Shown: piece by piece, positions 25,044 to 32,676 of the stretch
How the letters are laid out: each line of letters begins with the position of its first letter
Position numbering within the stretch: the stretch's first letter is position 1
Assembly (NCBI GenBank): GCA_946500295.1
Contig: CAMMVF010000016.1
Coordinates: 1-50,103 of the forward strand
Direction of reading: 5' to 3'
DNA length: 50,103 bases
Origin: an uncultured Clostridia bacterium
GTDB lineage: Bacteria > Bacillota > Clostridia > Oscillospirales > Acutalibacteraceae
Position numbers and translations under genes: made by a program
Notes under the pieces: model-generated
Database searches by the model: none
What the model was told of the DNA's origin: nothing
Seen by the model: the letters and a program-made list of their open reading frames with translations, nothing else

Positions 25044-25187
25044 GTGGTCGGATTTATAATCGGTCTGTTCACCGGCGGATTAATCGGAGCGGCTGCTATG
25101 GCGCTTTGTATAGGAGCTGCCAGAGCCGATGAATATATGGAAAAGCTGAAATACAAGGAGCAGGGCTTGAAGCACGACAAAAAGTAA
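25044..25187 (+). CDS. Small membrane protein, DUF3789-like
   Basis: A 47-residue protein from a GTG: MVGFIIGLFTGGLIGAAAMA, one membrane helix with Gly zipper-like spacing, then ARADEYMEKLKY and a basic tail. It resembles the DUF3789 family, small proteins found mainly in clostridial mobile elements and phages. I choose the GTG at 25044 because AGGAGG (25031-25036) lies at ideal spacing; the frame is open further upstream but without a ribosome site. Function unknown. It sits alone between the subtilase terminator and the convergent AraC gene. Confidence 0.65.
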   Translation: MVGFIIGLFTGGLIGAAAMALCIGAARADEYMEKLKYKEQGLKHDKK

Positions 25188-25188
25188 A

Positions 25189-26073
25189 TTAATTCTGTTT
25201 GCGGTATTCCCGCGGAGTGCAGCCGTAATAGCGGCTGAAGGTTATGGCAAAATAACTCTTATCGTGAAAGCCGCAGTGCTCGCCTATTGCGCCTATCTTC
25301 ATATCGGTTGTTTTGATAAGCTGCGCCGCCTTTTTTATCCTGTATGATTTTAAATACTGAATAGGAGGAATCCCCAGAGTGTCGTGAAAGCACCGCAGAC
25401 ACTCGCTCTTACTTATTGCTGCCGCTGCCGCAACCATATTGAGGGTCAGATTTTCGGAGTAGTTTTTCTCGATATAGCTCACCATAGCCTTGACCCTCTC
25501 GGAGTCTCTGTTTTTTCTCTCTGTTTTCTCATCCCATTCCAGGTTTAGATTCTGAGCCATCAAAACCGCAAGCTCCGACAGCTGAGCACGAACCTGAAAC
25601 TCGCTTCCAAAGCCGCCGCCCGAGCAGCTCTGCCATGCTCGGTCAATCGCAGTAATCGCGGCGGATTGCCACCCCTCGCCGCCAAGGTGCAAGCCCTCGA
25701 TTGGCGAGTGCAAAATCGGGTCAAGGTACTTAAGTTTGAATATGCTGTTGTCGCAGCCGTAAATTAATCTCGGATGAAAAACTATCGAGTGCAGGCGACA
25801 TTCTCCGCAGTTGTTAAGCCAGGCGCCGTGAACGGCTCCTGAGTTTATAAACAAGCCCTCGCCCTCATTTACAATCTCCTGCTGGCCTCCTACGGAAAAT
25901 ACCGCGCTGCCCCGGGAGATAATTACAACCTCAAGCTCCTCGTGCCAATGCCAGTGTACGGGGAGCTTTTGCAAATTTTCGTTGTAGCAGGCGGCGGGGA
26001 AGGCCTCGCTTCCGTGACTTACAAGCTCAAGCCCGTTTTCATCTACCCAGCCCGCGCATTTTGTAAACACCAT
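25189..26073 (-). CDS. AraC-family transcriptional regulator with cupin sensor
   Basis: A 294-residue AraC regulator. The N-terminal cupin-type sensor shows HWHWHEELEVV and a second strand SGAVHGAWL; such domains usually bind a sugar or small ligand. The C-terminal DNA-binding domain (~195-294) has two HTH motifs, LTLNMVAAAAAISKSECLR and MKIGAIGEHCGFHDKSYF, ending with CTPREYRKQN, the standard AraC ending. It diverges from an MFS transporter gene, which it most likely controls. GGAGG precedes its ATG. The inducer is not evident. Confidence 0.92.
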   Translation of the reverse strand: MVFTKCAGWVDENGLELVSHGSEAFPAACYNENLQKLPVHWHWHEELEVVIISRGSAVFSVGGQQEIVNEGEGLFINSGAVHGAWLNNCGECRLHSIVFHPRLIYGCDNSIFKLKYLDPILHSPIEGLHLGGEGWQSAAITAIDRAWQSCSGGGFGSEFQVRAQLSELAVLMAQNLNLEWDEKTERKNRDSERVKAMVSYIEKNYSENLTLNMVAAAAAISKSECLRCFHDTLGIPPIQYLKSYRIKKAAQLIKTTDMKIGAIGEHCGFHDKSYFAITFSRYYGCTPREYRKQN

Positions 26074-26142
26074 TTGTTTCCTCCTTTTGGAGATAATCTC
26101 ATATAAATTCGGGGATATTCTCGTACCATTTTAAATAATTCA

Positions 26143-26160
26143 CTGATATAATCATATCAG
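26143..26160. promoter_or_regulatory. Palindrome over the -10 of the MFS gene
   Basis: CTGATATAATCATATCAG has seven-base arms around AATC. It contains TATAAT (26147-26152) without a recognisable -35, as expected for an activator-dependent promoter. A candidate regulator site between the divergent genes. Confidence 0.5.
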
Positions 26161-26180
26161 AATCAAGGAGGGAAAACAAG

Positions 26181-27350
26181 ATGGCAAATCTGCTTTTGAG
26201 TATAATTTATCTGGCGTTTATAAGTCTCGGTTTGCCGGACTCATTGCTCGGCTCGGCTTGGCCGACGATTTATCGGGAGTTTGACGTTCCGGTGTCCTTT
26301 GCCGGAATAATATTTATAATAATCTCAGCAGGCACGGTAAGCTCAAGCCTGCTAAGTGATTACCTCACCAGAAGACTAGGCACGGGAAAGGTTACGGCTC
26401 TGAGTGTATTAATTACCGCCGTGGCGCTGTGGGGCTTTTCCGTCAGCAGTCAGTACTGGATGCTCGTACTGTGGGCTATACCCTACGGACTGGGAGCTGG
26501 GAGCGTGGACGCTTCCTTAAACAACTATGTTGCTCTTCACTATAAAAGCCGCCACATGAGCTGGCTGCATTGTATGTGGGGGATAGGAGCGAGCGTGGGT
26601 CCTTATATTATGAGCTATGTGATGCTCAGCGGCGGAAGCTGGAACACGGGTTATCTGAGTATATCAATAATCCAGCTCGTGCTGACAGCCGTATTATTCA
26701 TAAGCCTGCCGCTGTGGAAGAGAAATAAATTTACGGACGAGCAGTTAAAAGTCAGTAAGCCAATGTCGCTTAAGGAGGTTATCAAGCTTCCCGGTGTAAA
26801 GCAGGTGATGCTGATGTTTTTCTGCTACTGTGCGCTTGAGCAAAGCGCAGGGCTGTGGGCGAGTACCTATCTGAATATTCAGTATGGGGTTGATTCGGGT
26901 ACAGCGGCGAGCTTCGGAAGTTTATTTTTTATTGGGATTACCGTCGGCAGGGCAATCAGCGGTTTTGTAACCATGAAGCTCAATGACCACCAAATGATAA
27001 GTCTAGGTCAGGGAATTATTCTCATCGGGGTTATATTAATGTGCCTGCCGCTGGGATATATGACTGCGCTTATTGGCTTGATTGTAGTCGGGCTTGGCTG
27101 TGCGCCGATTTATCCTTGCATTATCCACTCTACCCCGCAAAACTTCGGTCAGGACAGGTCCCAGTCTGTGATAGGAGTTCAGATGGCGTCTGCCTATGTA
27201 GGGAATATTGCCATGCCGCCGCTGTTTGGAATAATCTCGAATCATATCGGCGTCTATCTTCTTCCGTTTTATCTTCTGCTGATTTTGGCGGTGATGTTTT
27301 TCATGCACTCGAGCTTAAAAAAGACGGTGGCTAAAAATCGGCTTGCCTGA
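26181..27350 (+). CDS. Major facilitator superfamily transporter
   Basis: A 389-residue MFS protein with about 12 membrane helices. The start FISLGLPDSLLGSAWPTI, the loop SDYLTRRLGTGKVT (MFS motif A variant) and the second-half repeat GITVGRAISGFVTMKLNDH are typical of the FucP/YfkF-like sugar-transporter branch. The repeated PYGLGAGSVDASLNNYVALH segment is a hallmark of this subgroup. Substrate unknown; the divergent cupin-AraC regulator suggests a carbohydrate. AAGGAGGG precedes its ATG. It is followed by a terminator, so it is a single-gene unit. Confidence 0.88.
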   Translation: MANLLLSIIYLAFISLGLPDSLLGSAWPTIYREFDVPVSFAGIIFIIISAGTVSSSLLSDYLTRRLGTGKVTALSVLITAVALWGFSVSSQYWMLVLWAIPYGLGAGSVDASLNNYVALHYKSRHMSWLHCMWGIGASVGPYIMSYVMLSGGSWNTGYLSISIIQLVLTAVLFISLPLWKRNKFTDEQLKVSKPMSLKEVIKLPGVKQVMLMFFCYCALEQSAGLWASTYLNIQYGVDSGTAASFGSLFFIGITVGRAISGFVTMKLNDHQMISLGQGIILIGVILMCLPLGYMTALIGLIVVGLGCAPIYPCIIHSTPQNFGQDRSQSVIGVQMASAYVGNIAMPPLFGIISNHIGVYLLPFYLLLILAVMFFMHSSLKKTVAKNRLA

Positions 27351-27380
27351 GAAATTTTAATCAAATCCTTCAAAGTAAAT

Positions 27381-27415
27381 TTGCGCCCCGGCAGTATAGC
27401 TCGGGCGCAATTTTT
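27381..27415 (+). terminator. MFS gene terminator
   Basis: TTGCGCCC (27381-27388) pairs with GGGCGCAA (27403-27410), followed by TTTTT. Confidence 0.8.
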
Positions 27416-27520
27416 ATTGTAATTATGTAAAACAGTAACGGCAATTTTTAAAAATTTATGGAAAAATCTCACCGGTGAGTGTATAATTATTTTAAAGGAT
27501 AAACTTTCAAGGAGTAGCTT

Positions 27521-27556
27521 GTGAATATTATTTTAATATGGTGGGTGAGTTTATGA
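27521..27556 (+). CDS. Possible 11-residue leader peptide
   Basis: AAGGAG (27509-27514) sits six bases before a GTG that opens a frame reading MNIILIWWVSL and a TGA. That TGA shares bases with the ATG of the RsbW-like gene (ATGA, 27553-27556). The downstream ATG itself has no strong ribosome site, so translation of the short peptide could deliver ribosomes to it. The hydrophobic, Trp-rich sequence may also be chance. TATAAT at 27482-27487 is a plausible -10. Confidence 0.4.
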   Translation: MNIILIWWVSL

Positions 27557-27972
27557 AAAAATCAACATTTAAGGCGGATATAGGAAACCTCGAAGATGTA
27601 ATAGACTTTGTGGACAATAATTTTCCCGATGACGAGGTAAGCATGGAGAAAAGGCTGTTTGTCGAGCTGGCTGTTCAGGAGGCGTTTACCAATATAGCTC
27701 AGTACGCCTACGCTCCCGAATCTGGCGAGGTTGAGATAATAATCGAGAATACAACCGACCCGCTCGGAGTGGTGATTACCCTTATAGATACGGGAAAGAG
27801 ATTTAACCCGCTTGAATACTCCAAAGCCTCATCCGAAGGCAAAAAGAACAAGGAGGGCGGGCTTGGAATTAAATTTATCAAGGAGAGCATGGACGCCCTG
27901 GGTTACAGTTACGAGGACGGGAAAAATATCTTGACAATGACAAAGTTCCTTGAAGAAGATGAGGACGAATAA
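27553..27972 (+). CDS. RsbW/SpoIIAB-like ATP-binding protein (anti-sigma kinase family)
   Basis: A 139-residue GHKL ATPase of the HATPase_c_2 type. Visible boxes: N box ELAVQEAFTNIAQYAY, G1 box LIDTGKRFNP, G2 box GGLGIKFIKESMD, and a C-terminal LTMTKFL strand. Members are anti-sigma factors or serine kinases that phosphorylate STAS-domain antagonists. No sigma factor or STAS gene is next to it, so it is an orphan and its partner must lie elsewhere. I prefer the ATG at 27553, which overlaps the stop of the small upstream frame; an ATG at 27538 has no ribosome site. An acidic tail ends the protein. Confidence 0.82.
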   Translation: MKKSTFKADIGNLEDVIDFVDNNFPDDEVSMEKRLFVELAVQEAFTNIAQYAYAPESGEVEIIIENTTDPLGVVITLIDTGKRFNPLEYSKASSEGKKNKEGGLGIKFIKESMDALGYSYEDGKNILTMTKFLEEDEDE

Positions 27973-28011
27973 CAGGTATGTCCTGCCTGCACAGAAAAGA
28001 TTTATATAGAG

Positions 28012-28040
28012 AAGCCGCCCGTACAAGGGTGGCTTTTTTG
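28012..28040 (+). terminator. Terminator after RsbW-like gene
   Basis: AAGCCGCCC (28012-28020) pairs with GGGTGGCTT (28027-28035) with one G-T, followed by TTTT. Confidence 0.8.
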
Positions 28041-28064
28041 TGCTAGAGAGTGGCTTCCACACTC

Positions 28065-28093
28065 TTGACATATACCCCTAGGGGGTATATAAT
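28065..28093 (+). promoter_or_regulatory. csoR promoter with CsoR operator in the spacer
   Basis: TTGACA (28065-28070), 17-base spacer, TATAAT (28088-28093). The spacer is almost entirely the palindrome TATACCCCTAGGGGGTATA (28071-28089): perfect eight-base arms around TAG, the known CsoR-type G/C-box operator. Repressor binding would directly block polymerase, and copper would release it. Confidence 0.9.
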
Positions 28094-28123
28094 GTAACTG
28101 TAAAGCAGAAAAGGGGTGAGATT

Positions 28124-28426
28124 ATGGAGGAGAATTGTTGTTGTACTAAAAAGACCAAGGAACGCTCCGAACAGGAATACAAGAAGCTTATAAATCGCTT
28201 AAACCGAATTGAGGGGCAAATCAGAGGTATTCGCGGTATGGTCGAGAAAAACGCCTACTGCACTGATATACTTATTCAAGTCTCGGCTGTAAACGCCGCC
28301 TTGAATGCGTTTAATCGGGAGCTTTTGGCAAATCATATTAGAACCTGCGTGTCGACCGATATAAAAAACGGCAAGGATGAGACGGTTGACGAGCTTATAG
28401 CTACCTTGCAAAAGCTGATGAAATGA
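28124..28426 (+). CDS. csoR: Copper-sensing repressor CsoR
   Basis: A 100-residue CsoR-family protein. The four-helix core begins NRLNRIEGQIRGIRGMVE, the family signature, and copper ligands are visible as Cys in NAYCTDIL and the His/Cys pair in NHIRTCV. The N-terminus has an extra Cys-rich stretch, ENCCCTKK. Apo-CsoR binds a GC-box palindrome and releases it when Cu(I) binds. That palindrome fills the spacer of its own promoter. copA starts 10 bases after its stop, so the two are one transcript. Relatives sense Ni or sulfide, but the copper ATPase next door supports Cu. Confidence 0.93.
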   Translation: MEENCCCTKKTKERSEQEYKKLINRLNRIEGQIRGIRGMVEKNAYCTDILIQVSAVNAALNAFNRELLANHIRTCVSTDIKNGKDETVDELIATLQKLMK

Positions 28427-28436
28427 GGTGAAGATA

Positions 28437-30962
28437 ATGCAAAAATATGATGTTACGGGAATGAGCTGTGCGGCGTGCAGCGCAAGAGTGGAAAAGGCTG
28501 TTAAAAAGGTTGATGGAGTAACCTCCTGCTCGGTAAGCCTGCTGACAAATTCCATGGGAGTTGAGGGCACAGCTTCTTCCGATAAGATAATAGCCGCTGT
28601 AAAGGCGGCGGGCTATGGCGCATCATTAAGCGGAGGTGCTAAACAGAAGTCCGGCGATGTCGGAAGCGACACACTCAAGGACACCGAAACGCCCGCACTG
28701 CTGTGCAGGCTGATAGCCTCGGTAGTTTTTCTGGTCGTTTTGATGTACATTTCCATGGGGCATATGATGTGGGGATGGCCGTTGCCGGAAATCCTTGCGC
28801 ATAACCATGTGGCGCAGGGGCTGATTCAACTAATTCTGACGGCAATAATTATGGTGATAAACCAGAAATTTTTCATAAGCGGTTTTAAAGGGCTGATACA
28901 CCGCTCGCCCAATATGGATACCCTTGTGGCTTTGGGCTCGGGGGCGGCGTTCGTTTACTCGACCTATGCGCTGTTTGCCATGACGCAGGCTCAGCTTGTC
29001 GGCGACCATGCGGCGGTTATGAGCTATATGCACGAGCTGTATTTCGAGTCTGCGGCGATGATTTTGACCTTGATTACGGTAGGAAAAACCTTAGAAGCTC
29101 GCTCCAAGGGCAGAACCACCGACGCTTTGAAGGGACTTATGAGGCTTGCGCCTAAGACGGCTGTGGTCGTCAGAGACGGAGCGGAGCAGCAGGTGGAGAT
29201 ATCCCAGGTGAGAGTAGGGGATATCTTCGTTGTTCGCTCCGGTGAGAGTATCCCGGTAGACGGAGTTGTGCTTGAGGGCAGTACGGCGGTAAATGAATCC
29301 GCATTGACGGGAGAGAGCATATCCGTTGACAAGCAGGAGGGAGACCGAGTTTCTGCGGCTACCTTAAATCAGTCGGGCTTTATCCGCTGTGAAGCGACTA
29401 AGGTCGGAGAGGATACCACCCTCTCTCAGATTATAAAGATGGTAAGCGATGCCGCAGCTACCAAAGCGCCTATTGCTAAAGTGGCTGACAAGGTGTCGGG
29501 AGTTTTTGTTCCCATTGTAATTTCAATAGCGGTCATAACCACGATAATTTGGCTGTTTGTGGGCGAGGGTTTCGGCTCGGCCCTTGCAAGGGGAATATCA
29601 GTTCTTGTAATCAGCTGCCCCTGCGCTTTAGGGCTTGCAACGCCTGTAGCGATTATGGTCGGCAACGGAGTAGGGGCGAAAAACGGCATTTTGTTCAAGA
29701 CAGCCCAGTCTTTGGAGCTTGCAGGCAAGGTTGATACCGTGGTTCTCGATAAGACCGGAACAATCACTAGAGGAGAACCTCGAGTTACCGATGTAATCCC
29801 TAGCGAGGGAGTGGGGGAGAACGAGCTTTTATATATGGCAAATTCTCTCGAGCGCAAAAGCGAGCACCCGCTTGCCAAGGCTATTTTGGAGTACGCCGAA
29901 GGTTTAAAAATAAGCGGCGGAGAGGTCGAGAATTTTAAGGCTCTGCCCGGAAACGGTCTGAGCGGAGTGATTGGCTCAGAGGAAATATCGGGAGGAAACC
30001 TGAAATTTATCTCGACGAAGGCAAAGGTATCCGATGAGATACAGCGCATTGCTCTGCGATTGTCCGAGCAGGGAAAAACGCCGCTGTTTTTTGCCAAGGG
30101 CAGCTCGCTGCTCGGCGCGATAGCCGTATCCGACGTTATAAAGGAGGACAGCCCCGAGGCTGTAAACCAGCTTAAAAAAATGGGTATAAGAGTAGTCATG
30201 CTCACGGGCGACAACGAGCGCACCGCAAAAGCCATAGGAGCCGAGGCGGGGGTCGATGAGGTCATAGCCGGAGTTCTGCCTGACGGCAAAGAGAGCGTGA
30301 TTAAAAGGCTCAGGGACGAGGGGCGCACTGTTGCTATGGTCGGTGACGGCATAAACGACGCTCCGGCACTTACCAGGGCGGATATAGGGATAGCAATCGG
30401 AGCCGGAACAGACATAGCCATAGACGCAGCCGACATAGTGTTGATGAAAAGCCGTTTGAGCGATGTGCCTGCGGCTATAAGGCTGAGCCGCAAGACGCTT
30501 AGAAATATACACGAAAACTTATTCTGGGCGTTTATCTATAATATTATCGGAATTCCGCTTGCCGCAGGTGTGTTCATTCCGATTTTCGGCTGGAGGCTAA
30601 ATCCGATGTTTGGAGCGGCGGCTATGAGCCTGTCGAGCGTGTGTGTGGTTACAAATGCGCTCAGGCTGAACTTTGTTAAAATTTTCAGCTCAAAGCATGA
30701 CAAAAAAATAAGGCACAAAAATGCCTTAAAAAATACTAAAAATATAAAGGAGAAATCTGCAATGACAAAGACATTAAAAATCGAGGGCATGATGTGCCCG
30801 CACTGTGAAGCTACGGTTAAAAGTGCTCTTGAGGAAGTTGACGGCGTGTTGAGCGCCGAGGTAAGCCATACCGAGGGCAAGGCTGAGGTAACGCTTAGCA
30901 AGGACGTACCACTTGAAGCTTTGCAAAAGGCTGTGGAGGATAAGGGCTATAAGTGCGTTTAA
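28437..30962 (+). CDS. copA: Copper-exporting P1B-ATPase fused in frame to a CopZ-like domain
   Basis: An 841-residue Cu(I) ATPase. An N-terminal HMA domain has GMSCAACSA; then membrane helices, the actuator TGES motif, the copper channel CPC (394-396), the phosphorylation site Asp438 in DKTGT, and MVGDGINDAPAL. It expels Cu(I) from the cytoplasm. After the last membrane helices (~755) a Lys-rich linker joins a second HMA domain, residues 776-841, with GMMCPHCE. That domain equals a complete CopZ chaperone and has its own AAAGGAG and ATG (30762). Linker codons 30702-30710 include a run of seven A; with six, copA would end in TAA there. Start ATG has GAGGTG six bases upstream. Confidence 0.92.
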   Translation: MQKYDVTGMSCAACSARVEKAVKKVDGVTSCSVSLLTNSMGVEGTASSDKIIAAVKAAGYGASLSGGAKQKSGDVGSDTLKDTETPALLCRLIASVVFLVVLMYISMGHMMWGWPLPEILAHNHVAQGLIQLILTAIIMVINQKFFISGFKGLIHRSPNMDTLVALGSGAAFVYSTYALFAMTQAQLVGDHAAVMSYMHELYFESAAMILTLITVGKTLEARSKGRTTDALKGLMRLAPKTAVVVRDGAEQQVEISQVRVGDIFVVRSGESIPVDGVVLEGSTAVNESALTGESISVDKQEGDRVSAATLNQSGFIRCEATKVGEDTTLSQIIKMVSDAAATKAPIAKVADKVSGVFVPIVISIAVITTIIWLFVGEGFGSALARGISVLVISCPCALGLATPVAIMVGNGVGAKNGILFKTAQSLELAGKVDTVVLDKTGTITRGEPRVTDVIPSEGVGENELLYMANSLERKSEHPLAKAILEYAEGLKISGGEVENFKALPGNGLSGVIGSEEISGGNLKFISTKAKVSDEIQRIALRLSEQGKTPLFFAKGSSLLGAIAVSDVIKEDSPEAVNQLKKMGIRVVMLTGDNERTAKAIGAEAGVDEVIAGVLPDGKESVIKRLRDEGRTVAMVGDGINDAPALTRADIGIAIGAGTDIAIDAADIVLMKSRLSDVPAAIRLSRKTLRNIHENLFWAFIYNIIGIPLAAGVFIPIFGWRLNPMFGAAAMSLSSVCVVTNALRLNFVKIFSSKHDKKIRHKNALKNTKNIKEKSAMTKTLKIEGMMCPHCEATVKSALEEVDGVLSAEVSHTEGKAEVTLSKDVPLEALQKAVEDKGYKCV
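30762..30962 (+). CDS. copZ: CopZ copper chaperone encoded inside the copA frame
   Basis: From ATG 30762, in the same frame as copA, the 66 residues MTKTLKIEGMMCPHCEATVK onward form a full HMA domain with the Cu(I)-binding CxxC. AAAGGAG at 30746-30752 lies nine bases upstream, so separate translation of a free chaperone is likely whether or not copA reads through. CopZ passes Cu(I) to CopA and to CsoR. The length matches free CopZ. I list it apart because the internal start has all the signs of an independent gene. Confidence 0.75.
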   Translation: MTKTLKIEGMMCPHCEATVKSALEEVDGVLSAEVSHTEGKAEVTLSKDVPLEALQKAVEDKGYKCV

Positions 30963-30994
30963 GTTTGCCGATAAAGCTTGATACTCTAAAAAAT

Positions 30995-31032
30995 CAGGCG
31001 CTGCAACGCTTTAGGCTGCAGCGCCTGGTTTT
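30995..31032 (+). terminator. Copper operon terminator
   Basis: CAGGCGCTGCA (30995-31005) pairs with TGCAGCGCCTG (31017-31027), then GTTTTCC. Confidence 0.85.
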
Positions 31033-31071
31033 CCTTTGTAATTTATAAGATGTTTTACTGAGATTTTGAGT

Positions 31072-31335
31072 TTAATCTTCATAGTGACCCTTGAGAGAAA
31101 GAATCAACAGGGCGCCATTTTCGGTCTGAGAATAAACCAGCCGATGCTCATGGTTTATTCTTCGGCTCCATGCCTTGCGGTATCTAAAAGGTTCCGGCTT
31201 GCCCGTTCCCTTGGAAACGCCGTTTCGTTGGATATCTTTGAGCAGTTCATTAATTTTTCGCATTATGCTTTTGTCAGTCATTTGCCAGTAAAGATAATCT
31301 CCCCAAGCCTTCTCGGTAAAGGTCAAACTACTCAT
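31072..31335 (-). CDS. yoeB: YoeB/Txe-family toxin
   Basis: An 87-residue RelE-superfamily toxin. YoeB features: LTFTEKAWGDYLYWQ at the start, KINELLKDIQRN, then GTGKPEPFRYRKAWSRRIN with the conserved Glu and Arg, and RLVYSQ; the end LSLKGHYED carries the His-Tyr pair. YoeB cleaves mRNA at the ribosomal A site. Its ATG overlaps the last eight bases of the antitoxin gene, as is normal for yefM-yoeB. Catalytic residues look intact. Confidence 0.92.
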   Translation of the reverse strand: MSSLTFTEKAWGDYLYWQMTDKSIMRKINELLKDIQRNGVSKGTGKPEPFRYRKAWSRRINHEHRLVYSQTENGALLILSLKGHYED

Positions 31336-31591
31336 CAGCCATTTTCTCTAATTCTTCAATAGTTTTAACAACAACCTTGCCCTGCTTAGCCTGCTCCATG
31401 CTGGCGTCAATCATGTCGAGATATTCTGCGTTGCGAGCGGCTTTTATCAGAGCATTGTATTTTTCCAGGCTCATGATTACAACATTCTTTTCGTCCTTTC
31501 TTGTGACGATTACGGTTTCATAATCGTCGGTTGCTTTGTCACAATAGTTCTTTAGATTATTGCGTATTGTACTGTAATTTACTGCGAGCAT
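31328..31591 (-). CDS. yefM: YefM/Axe-family antitoxin
   Basis: An 87-residue antitoxin of the Phd/YefM fold. MLAVNYSTIRNNLKNYCDKA is the DNA-binding N-terminus and VIVTRKDEKNVVIMSLEKYN the core; the C-terminal helix binds YoeB. AAAGGAGG precedes ATG 31591. TGTACA boxes, the known YefM recognition core, lie at 31615-31620 and 31639-31644 just downstream of the promoter, so autorepression is likely. Confidence 0.92.
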   Translation of the reverse strand: MLAVNYSTIRNNLKNYCDKATDDYETVIVTRKDEKNVVIMSLEKYNALIKAARNAEYLDMIDASMEQAKQGKVVVKTIEELEKMADE

Positions 31592-31614
31592 AAAAATACC
31601 TCCTTTGCCAAGCT

Positions 31615-31676
31615 TGTACAGTATATAGGACAATATCCTGTACAATTATTATATGCAATTATTCCGATTTTGTCAA
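31615..31676 (-). promoter_or_regulatory. yefM-yoeB promoter and TGTACA operator
   Basis: Minus strand TTGACA (31671-31676), 17-base spacer, TATAAT (31648-31653). Directly downstream are two TGTACA boxes, 24 bases apart, arranged as TTGTACAG and CTGTACAA arms. Confidence 0.85.
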
Positions 31677-31729
31677 TGCTTTCGACACATGATACAGAGA
31701 AATTTTCCATTTTCTACCTTCTCTCCGTC

Positions 31730-31758
31730 TTGACGTAACCGTCTGCTTAGGCTATACT
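31730..31758 (+). promoter_or_regulatory. ttcA-like gene promoter
   Basis: TTGACG (31730-31735), 17-base spacer, TATACT (31753-31758). Confidence 0.7.
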
Positions 31759-31801
31759 TTTACGCGGAATAAAACTACTTGTAAATTGAGAGGACAGTAA
31801 A

Positions 31802-32638
31802 ATGCCGAGAGAGCTTAAGCCGCATGAAAGCTGCGAGCGCAGTATAATAAAAACCTACCGCAGGGATATATGGAATCCCTTTATAATAGCGCTAAAGGAT
31901 TACAGACTGATAAATTCCGGCGATAAGGTGGCGGTGTGTATTTCCGGCGGAAAGGACTCTATGCTGCTTGCAAAGCTGATACAGCAGCTTAAAAAATACA
32001 GCGAGGTGCCGTTTGCGGTCGAGTACATAGTGATGGACCCCGGCTACAACGAGGCGAACAGGAGAAAAATAGAACAAAACGCCGAGCTGCTCAAAGTGCC
32101 GATAAAAATATTTGAGACTAATATCTTCAAGGTGGCGAACAAAGCCGAAAAATCGCCCTGCTACCTCTGCGCCAGAATGAGGAGAGGGCATCTTTACAAA
32201 ATTGCCAAGGATCTCGGCTGTAATAAAATAGCCCTGGGACACCATTTCAACGATGTAATCGAGACCACCTTAATAGCGATGTTCTATGGCTCTCAGCTTC
32301 AGTCGATGCTTCCAAAGCTCAAAAGCACGAATTTCGAGGGTATGGAACTTATACGCCCGATGTACCTGATTCACGAAAGCGCAATAATAAACTGGAAAAA
32401 CTACAATAACCTAGAGTTTATCGACTGTGCCTGCCGCTTTACCGAGGGCGTAAGCCGCGGACAGCTAAGCTCCAAGCGCAGAGAGATAAAACAGCTCATA
32501 TCCAGCTTAAAGAAAACCAACCCCAATATAGAAAAGAGCATCTTCAACAGCTTAAGTTCCGTCTGTCTCGATACTTTTTTGGGCTATAAGTCTAAAGGTG
32601 CAGAGCACTCTTTCCTCGATAATTATGAGGAATTATAA
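31802..32638 (+). CDS. TtcA-family tRNA thiolation protein
   Basis: A 278-residue PP-loop ATPase. The P-loop is VAVCISGGKDSMLLAKL near residue 45. Cysteines for an Fe-S cluster are visible: SPCYLCARMRRG (CxxC) and, later, EFIDCACRF. ALGHHFNDVIET is the conserved catalytic segment. The closest named family is TtcA, which makes 2-thiocytidine at tRNA position 32; Firmicutes have several related proteins of uncertain substrate, so I leave the symbol blank. It is a single-gene unit with its own promoter and terminator, lying between toxin-antitoxin loci. Confidence 0.85.
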   Translation: MPRELKPHESCERSIIKTYRRDIWNPFIIALKDYRLINSGDKVAVCISGGKDSMLLAKLIQQLKKYSEVPFAVEYIVMDPGYNEANRRKIEQNAELLKVPIKIFETNIFKVANKAEKSPCYLCARMRRGHLYKIAKDLGCNKIALGHHFNDVIETTLIAMFYGSQLQSMLPKLKSTNFEGMELIRPMYLIHESAIINWKNYNNLEFIDCACRFTEGVSRGQLSSKRREIKQLISSLKKTNPNIEKSIFNSLSSVCLDTFLGYKSKGAEHSFLDNYEEL

Positions 32639-32639
32639 G

Positions 32640-32676
32640 CAGGGCAAGCGATTTGTATCGCTTGCCCTGAGCTTTT
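32640..32676 (+). terminator. Terminator after ttcA-like gene
   Basis: CAGGGCAAGCGAT (32640-32652) pairs perfectly with ATCGCTTGCCCTG (32657-32669), followed by AGCTTTT. It may also serve the convergent fic remnant. Confidence 0.85.

Noticed and set aside
29426-30493. Minus-strand 355-codon frame over copA
   Set aside because: Antisense shadow; Ser/Pro/Thr-rich translation without domains.
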